Shown one piece after another: positions 59,900 to 64,000 of a DNA stretch of 64,000 bases; the stretch's first letter is position 1, and each line of letters opens with the position of its first letter. This DNA is from Siphonodentalium dalli (lineage: Eukaryota; Mollusca; Scaphopoda; Gadilida; Siphonodentaliidae): positions 123,948,754 through 124,012,753 of the forward strand of contig CP136061.1 of assembly GCA_032622095.1 (NCBI GenBank), in the 5' to 3' direction. The notes under the pieces are model-generated. The model was not told where the DNA came from, searched no databases, and was given only the letters and a program-made list of their open reading frames with translations. Both the position numbers and the translations under genes were made by a program.

Positions 59900-61625
59900 G
59901 AGATGTTGCGGGAGACATCTCCATACATATCTCACATGCATGTAGTCGATCCACATCACTGATTTCTTTATGCTCTGTCAACTAGCTGAGTTGACCGGTG
60001 ATCTTCTGCATATCTCACATGCAAGTGGTCAATCCACAGCATTGAATTATTTATTCTCAACCAACCTAGCCGAATTGGCCAGTGATCTCACGCATAGCTC
60101 ACATTCATGTGGTCGATATACATAATTGAGTTCTGTGTGCTCTTACAAGCTAGCTGAATTGACCAGTGATAACCCTCGTATCTCACATTCATATAGTCCA
60201 TCCACAACACTGAGTCTGGTAGGCTCCGTCAAGTTAGCTGAATTGCCCAGTGGTTTCCCTCAGGTATTACCTTCATGAGGTCGATCACCATCATTGAGTG
60301 CTGCGTGCTCTGCCAAGTTAGCTGAATTGACCAGTGATATCCCTCATATCTCACATTCATATGATCGATCTACAGAAATGCATTATTTGTGGTCTGCCAA
60401 GCCAGCTGAATTGAACAGCGGTCTCCCGCATATCTCACATATATGCATGTGGGTCGATACAAAGCATTGCGTCTTGTATGTTCTGCCAAGCTGGCTGAAT
60501 TTAACAGTGATAACCCGCATATCTCACATTCATATAGTCCATCCACAGCACTGAGTCTGGCATGCTCCGACAAGCTAGATGAATTGCCCAGTTGTTTCCC
60601 TCATATCTTACTTTCATGTGGTCAATCTCCAGCATTGAGTTCTGTGTGTTCTGCCAAGTTAGCTGAAATTACCAGTGATCTCCCGCTTAGCTCATATTCA
60701 TGTGGTCGATCAACATGATTGAGTTATGTGTGCTCTGACAAGCTAGCTGAATTTACCACTGATCTTCCGTATATCTCACAATAATGTGGTCGGGTCATAA
60801 CATTGAGTCTTGCATCTTCTGCCAAGCTAGCTGAATTGTACAGTGGTCTCCCTCATTTCTCACATGCATGTGGTCGATTCACAGCTTTGAGTCTTGTATT
60901 CTCTGCCAAGTTAGCTGAATTAATTTGACATACGATATCCCTAATTTCTCACATTCATGTGGTCGATGCACAACATTGATTTCTGTGTGCTCTGCCAACT
61001 TAGCTGAATTTACTAGTGATCTCCCAAATATCTCAAATTCATGTGGCTGACCAACACAATTGGGTTCTAAGTCCCTCGTATCTCACATTCACGTGGTCCA
61101 TCCACAGCATTCAGTTATGTATGCTGTGCCAAGCTAGCTGAATTTGACAACGTCTCCCGCACATCTCACATTCATGTGGACGATCCACAACATTGAGTTA
61201 TGTATGCTCTGCCAAGCTAGCTGGATTTACCTGTGATATCCCTCATATCTCACATTCATGTAGTCGTTCCATAGCATTGAGTTATATGTGTTCTGTCAAG
61301 CTAGTAGAATTCATCAGTGATCTCCCGATATCTCATATTCATGTGGTCGACCCACAACATTGAGTTATCTATGCTGTGCCAAGCTAGCTGAATTGACAAG
61401 TAATCTCACTCGTAACTCACATTCATGTGGTCAACCCACAGCATTGTGTTCTGTGTGCTCTTCCAGGCTAGCTGAATTGATCAGTGATCTCCCACATATC
61501 TCACATTTATGTGGTCGACCGGTCGATCCACAGCATTGAGTCTTGTATGCCCTTTCAAGCTAGCTGAATTGCTCAGTGATCTTCCTCATATATCACATCC
61601 ATGCGGTCGATCCACAGCATTAGTC
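59900..61625 (-). pseudogene. Array of about 19 degenerate finger-like units, 84 bp each
   Basis: On the minus strand the consensus unit reads HECEICGRSLVNSASLAEH then TELNAVDRP, 28 residues. This is the C2H2 layout (C-x2-C-x12-H) with the linker TGEKPY turned into AVDRPH and the second zinc-binding His replaced by Asn in most units. Unit boundaries can be tracked on the plus strand by GCCAAGCTAGCTGAATT at about 60310, 60395, 60480, 60735, 60820, 61125, 61208 and 61375. Indels of one or two bases and stops break the frame often; the longest open run is about 67 codons. As it stands it cannot make a poly-finger protein. It is best seen as a zinc-finger gene array that kept amplifying as a satellite after losing function. 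Confidence 0.75.
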
Positions 61626-62520
61626 CAGACGCCAGGATGTTTTTTTTTTTTAGGTTTTGTTCAACCGGCCACCAAGAAAATTTCCACGAGTTTCCTGGTA
61701 TTGAGGACCACATTGCGGTCCATGCTAGGGTGGACGTAGTTTCTGAAAGTGCATTTTTTTTAATTCATGGTTTTTAATTGAATAAATCTTAAAATGGTTT
61801 ATTTCCTGAAAAATCTAAATACAGGTGTCAGTTTATATCATAGTGTCACTATTTCTCTGTAAAATCTTAGCAATAAATATATCATTCAACATCGCCACAC
61901 AAGATTTTCCAAAAGTTATATGTGAACATGGAACATGATCACACCCGTATGGTCTAACATAGTTTTTTTGTTGGTAGCAAAAATATCTTGGTTAGGGTCA
62001 AATACAGTAATTGACTGGTGGACTATTATTGAAAATACTATTGACAAAAGATCGAGTCAGTGACAATTCGGTTTATAACTATAACTCGGTGCTAATTTGA
62101 CCTTCCGGTGCCACTGTGAGCTCGATACGAACGCGTGTGTGGTGCATTGGCATTGTTATATATCAGAACAGACGTCTTAATAACAAAACTGCAAAAAAAT
62201 TACAATTTTAAAATTTTAGGGGGGAGGGTTATTTTTTTTACAACAAATAACTGTTGAAGGCAATATATTTAGTTATTTTATAGCAAATTATTACGTTTTA
62301 ACACTGGGAATTTATCGGGGAAATTGCAAACCGGGTGCTATCAATTAAAAACAAATTTGAAACGAAAGCAAATTTAAATGCAAATTTTTCGAAAATAATA
62401 CATTTTTTTCGAAAAGCTTGTTTGATGATGTCGAATGATATAGTTATTGCTAAGAAGTTAAAGGAAAATAATTCCGCTATGACATAAACTGTCATCTTTA
62501 GTTAGATGTTTCAGTATTTT
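61011..62520. repeat. Segmental tandem duplication, copy 1
   Basis: The last seven or so finger units plus about 850 bp of flanking DNA match 62521-63870 in direct orientation and head to tail. Divergence is low. The copies differ by an insertion in copy 2 (about 63489-63597) and a longer unmatched piece in copy 1 (about 62008-62200). Confidence 0.85.
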
Positions 62521-63130
62521 TACTAGTGGTCTCCCACATATCTCAAATTCATGTGGCTGACCAACACAATTGGGTTCTAAGTCCCTCGTATCTCACATTC
62601 ACGTGGTTCATCCACAGCATTGAGTTATGTATGCTCTGCCAAGCTAGCTGAATTTGCCAACGTCTCCCGCACATCTCACATTGATGTGGACGATCCACAA
62701 CATTGAGTTATATATGCTCTGCCAAGCTAGCTGGAGTTACCTGTGATATCCCTCATATCTCACATTCATGTAGTCGTTCCATAGCATTGAGTTCTATGTG
62801 TTCTGTCAAGCTAGTAGAATTCATCAGTGATCTCCCGATATCTCATATTCATGTGGTCGACCACAACATTGAGTTCTGTATGCTGTGCCAAGCTAGCTGA
62901 ATTGACAAGTAATCTCACTCGTAACTCACATTCATGTGGTCAACCCACAGCATTGTGTTCTGTGTGCTCTTCCAGGCTAGCTGAATTGATCAGTGATCTT
63001 CCACATATCTCACATTTATGTGGACGACCGGTCGATCCACAGCATTGAGTCTTGTATGCCCTTTCAATCTAGCTGAATTGCTCAGTGATCTTCCTCATAT
63101 ATCACATCCATGCGGTCGATCCACAGCATT
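62521..63130 (-). pseudogene. Second block of the 84-bp finger-like array, about six units
   Basis: This is the duplicated part of the array, with units at about 62637, 62719, 62803, 62886, 62971 and 63060. It has the same C-x2-C-x12-H ... Asn pattern and frame breaks. Confidence 0.75.
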
Positions 63131-63870
63131 AGTCCAGACGCCAGGATGTTTTTTTTTTTTAGGTTTTGTTCAACCGGTCACCAAGAAAATTTCCACGAGT
63201 TTCCTGGTATTGAGGACCACATTGCGGTCCATGCTAGGGTGGACGTAGTTTCTGAAAGTGCATTTTTTTTAATTCATGGTTTTTAATTGAATAAATCTTA
63301 AAATGGTTTATTTCCTGAAAAATCTAAATACAGGTGTCAGTTTATATCATAGTGTCACTATTTCTCTGTAAAATCTTAGCAATAAATATATCATTCAACA
63401 TCGCCACACAAGATTTTCCAAAAGTTATATGTGAACATGGAACATGATCACACCCGTATGGTCTAACATAGTTTTTGTGTTGGTGGCAACCGTCTCGCAT
63501 ATGCATATGTAACACTAAGGCTTACAAGTCCACATCAACCTGAAGATAGTTGTGGAAACCTTGCTGATGAATTATCAGCACAGAAAAAAATATTTTAGCA
63601 AAAATATCTTGGTTAGGGTAAAATTTTAGGGGGGAGGGTTATTTTTTTTTTTACAAAAAATAACTGTTGAAGGCAATATATTTAGTTATTTTCTAGCAAA
63701 TGATTACGTTTTAACAGTGGGAATTTATCGGGGAAATTGCAAACCGGGTGCTATCAATTAAAAAAATATTTTAAACGAAAGCAAATTTAAATGCAAATGT
63801 TTCGAAAATAATATTTTTTTTTCGAAAAGCTTGTTTGACGATGTCGAATGATATAGTTATTGCTAAGAAG
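62521..63870. repeat. Segmental tandem duplication, copy 2
   Basis: It joins copy 1 directly at 62520/62521. It ends at GCTAAGAAG, where a family 1 MITE has inserted at the TTAA that is still empty in copy 1 (62458-62461). Confidence 0.85.
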
Positions 63871-64000
63871 TTAAAGGTGGATTATCTCTTTGTAAACATG
63901 TATTATATAGTTACCGGGGTATAAAATATTAGATTTGAATCGAAGACACCTGTCCGGAAATGCTTCTATTGATTAATATTAATTTTATTTCGAATATTGT
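63871..64000 (+). mobile_element. TTAA MITE family 1, left end (runs off the window)
   Basis: It starts TTAAAGGTGGATTATCTC and follows the family for 130 bp up to the window edge. The paralogous empty site at 62458-62461 shows insertion at TTAA. Confidence 0.85.

Noticed and set aside
60294-63248. Plus-strand ORFs with repeated SAKLAEL and SCGRSTAL peptides
   Set aside because: They are the antisense reading of the finger-like array. The minus strand has the C-x2-C-x12-H pattern.
1-64000. tRNA or rRNA genes
   Set aside because: No segment with a convincing A box and B box pair (GGTTCGANTCC) and cloverleaf was seen by eye, and no rRNA core was recognised. A covariance-model scan would settle it.

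Overview
The window looks like nuclear DNA of an invertebrate animal, most likely a mollusc. It is AT-rich and gene-poor, carries introns and non-LTR retrotransposons, and contains two repeats that I associate with mollusc genomes. One (11.2-12.0 kb) opens with a GTCCGTCC run after a GGGGGTATACTGG-type start. The other (50.8-53.0 kb) ends in a GACGGACGGACAG run followed by CTCAGGTGAGCTAAAAA. The lineage call rests on remembered repeats and is an inference.

Only three protein-coding loci look intact. A full-length endonuclease III-like DNA glycosylase (NTHL1) lies at 4434-5450 (+). A full-length SYF1/XAB2 spliceosome and repair protein lies at 53968-56532 (-). Both are uninterrupted single ORFs, although their vertebrate orthologues are split into many exons. 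The third is the 5' part of a secreted PAN/apple plus C-type-lectin gene on the minus strand. Its exon 1 (40722-41016) and exon 2 (36608-36781) join in phase 1 across a 3.9-kb intron full of transposons; its 3' exons were not found.

Most of the rest is mobile or decayed DNA. Degenerate C2H2 zinc-finger genes occur at 6.0-6.3 kb (+), 7.85-8.6 kb (-), 45.2-47.2 kb (+) and 59.2-59.9 kb (+). A long array of 84-bp finger-like units runs on the minus strand at 59.9-61.6 kb, and part of it is repeated at 62.5-63.1 kb inside a 1.5-kb tandem duplication. LINE relics lie at 2.6-3.4, 10.2-10.7, 29.4-33.0, 41.3-42.6 and 47.2-48.0 kb. At least five families of short inverted-repeat elements are flanked by TTAA and begin TTAAAG, as in the Kolobok/T2 class. 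One of them has seven complete or truncated copies plus a 3'-end fragment, and three elements of different families sit end to end at 48.98-50.50 kb. A non-autonomous hAT element with a perfect 8-bp target duplication lies at 17.5-19.4 kb. An LTR-retrotransposon 3' end with an unusually long 2,559-bp LTR (25062-27620) interrupts a repeat that has an uninterrupted copy at 33.0-33.8 kb. Several long near-perfect hairpins and minisatellites fill other gaps.

I saw no rRNA, convincing tRNA or CRISPR. There is no operon structure, and the intact genes show no functional clustering beyond two of them being linked to DNA repair.
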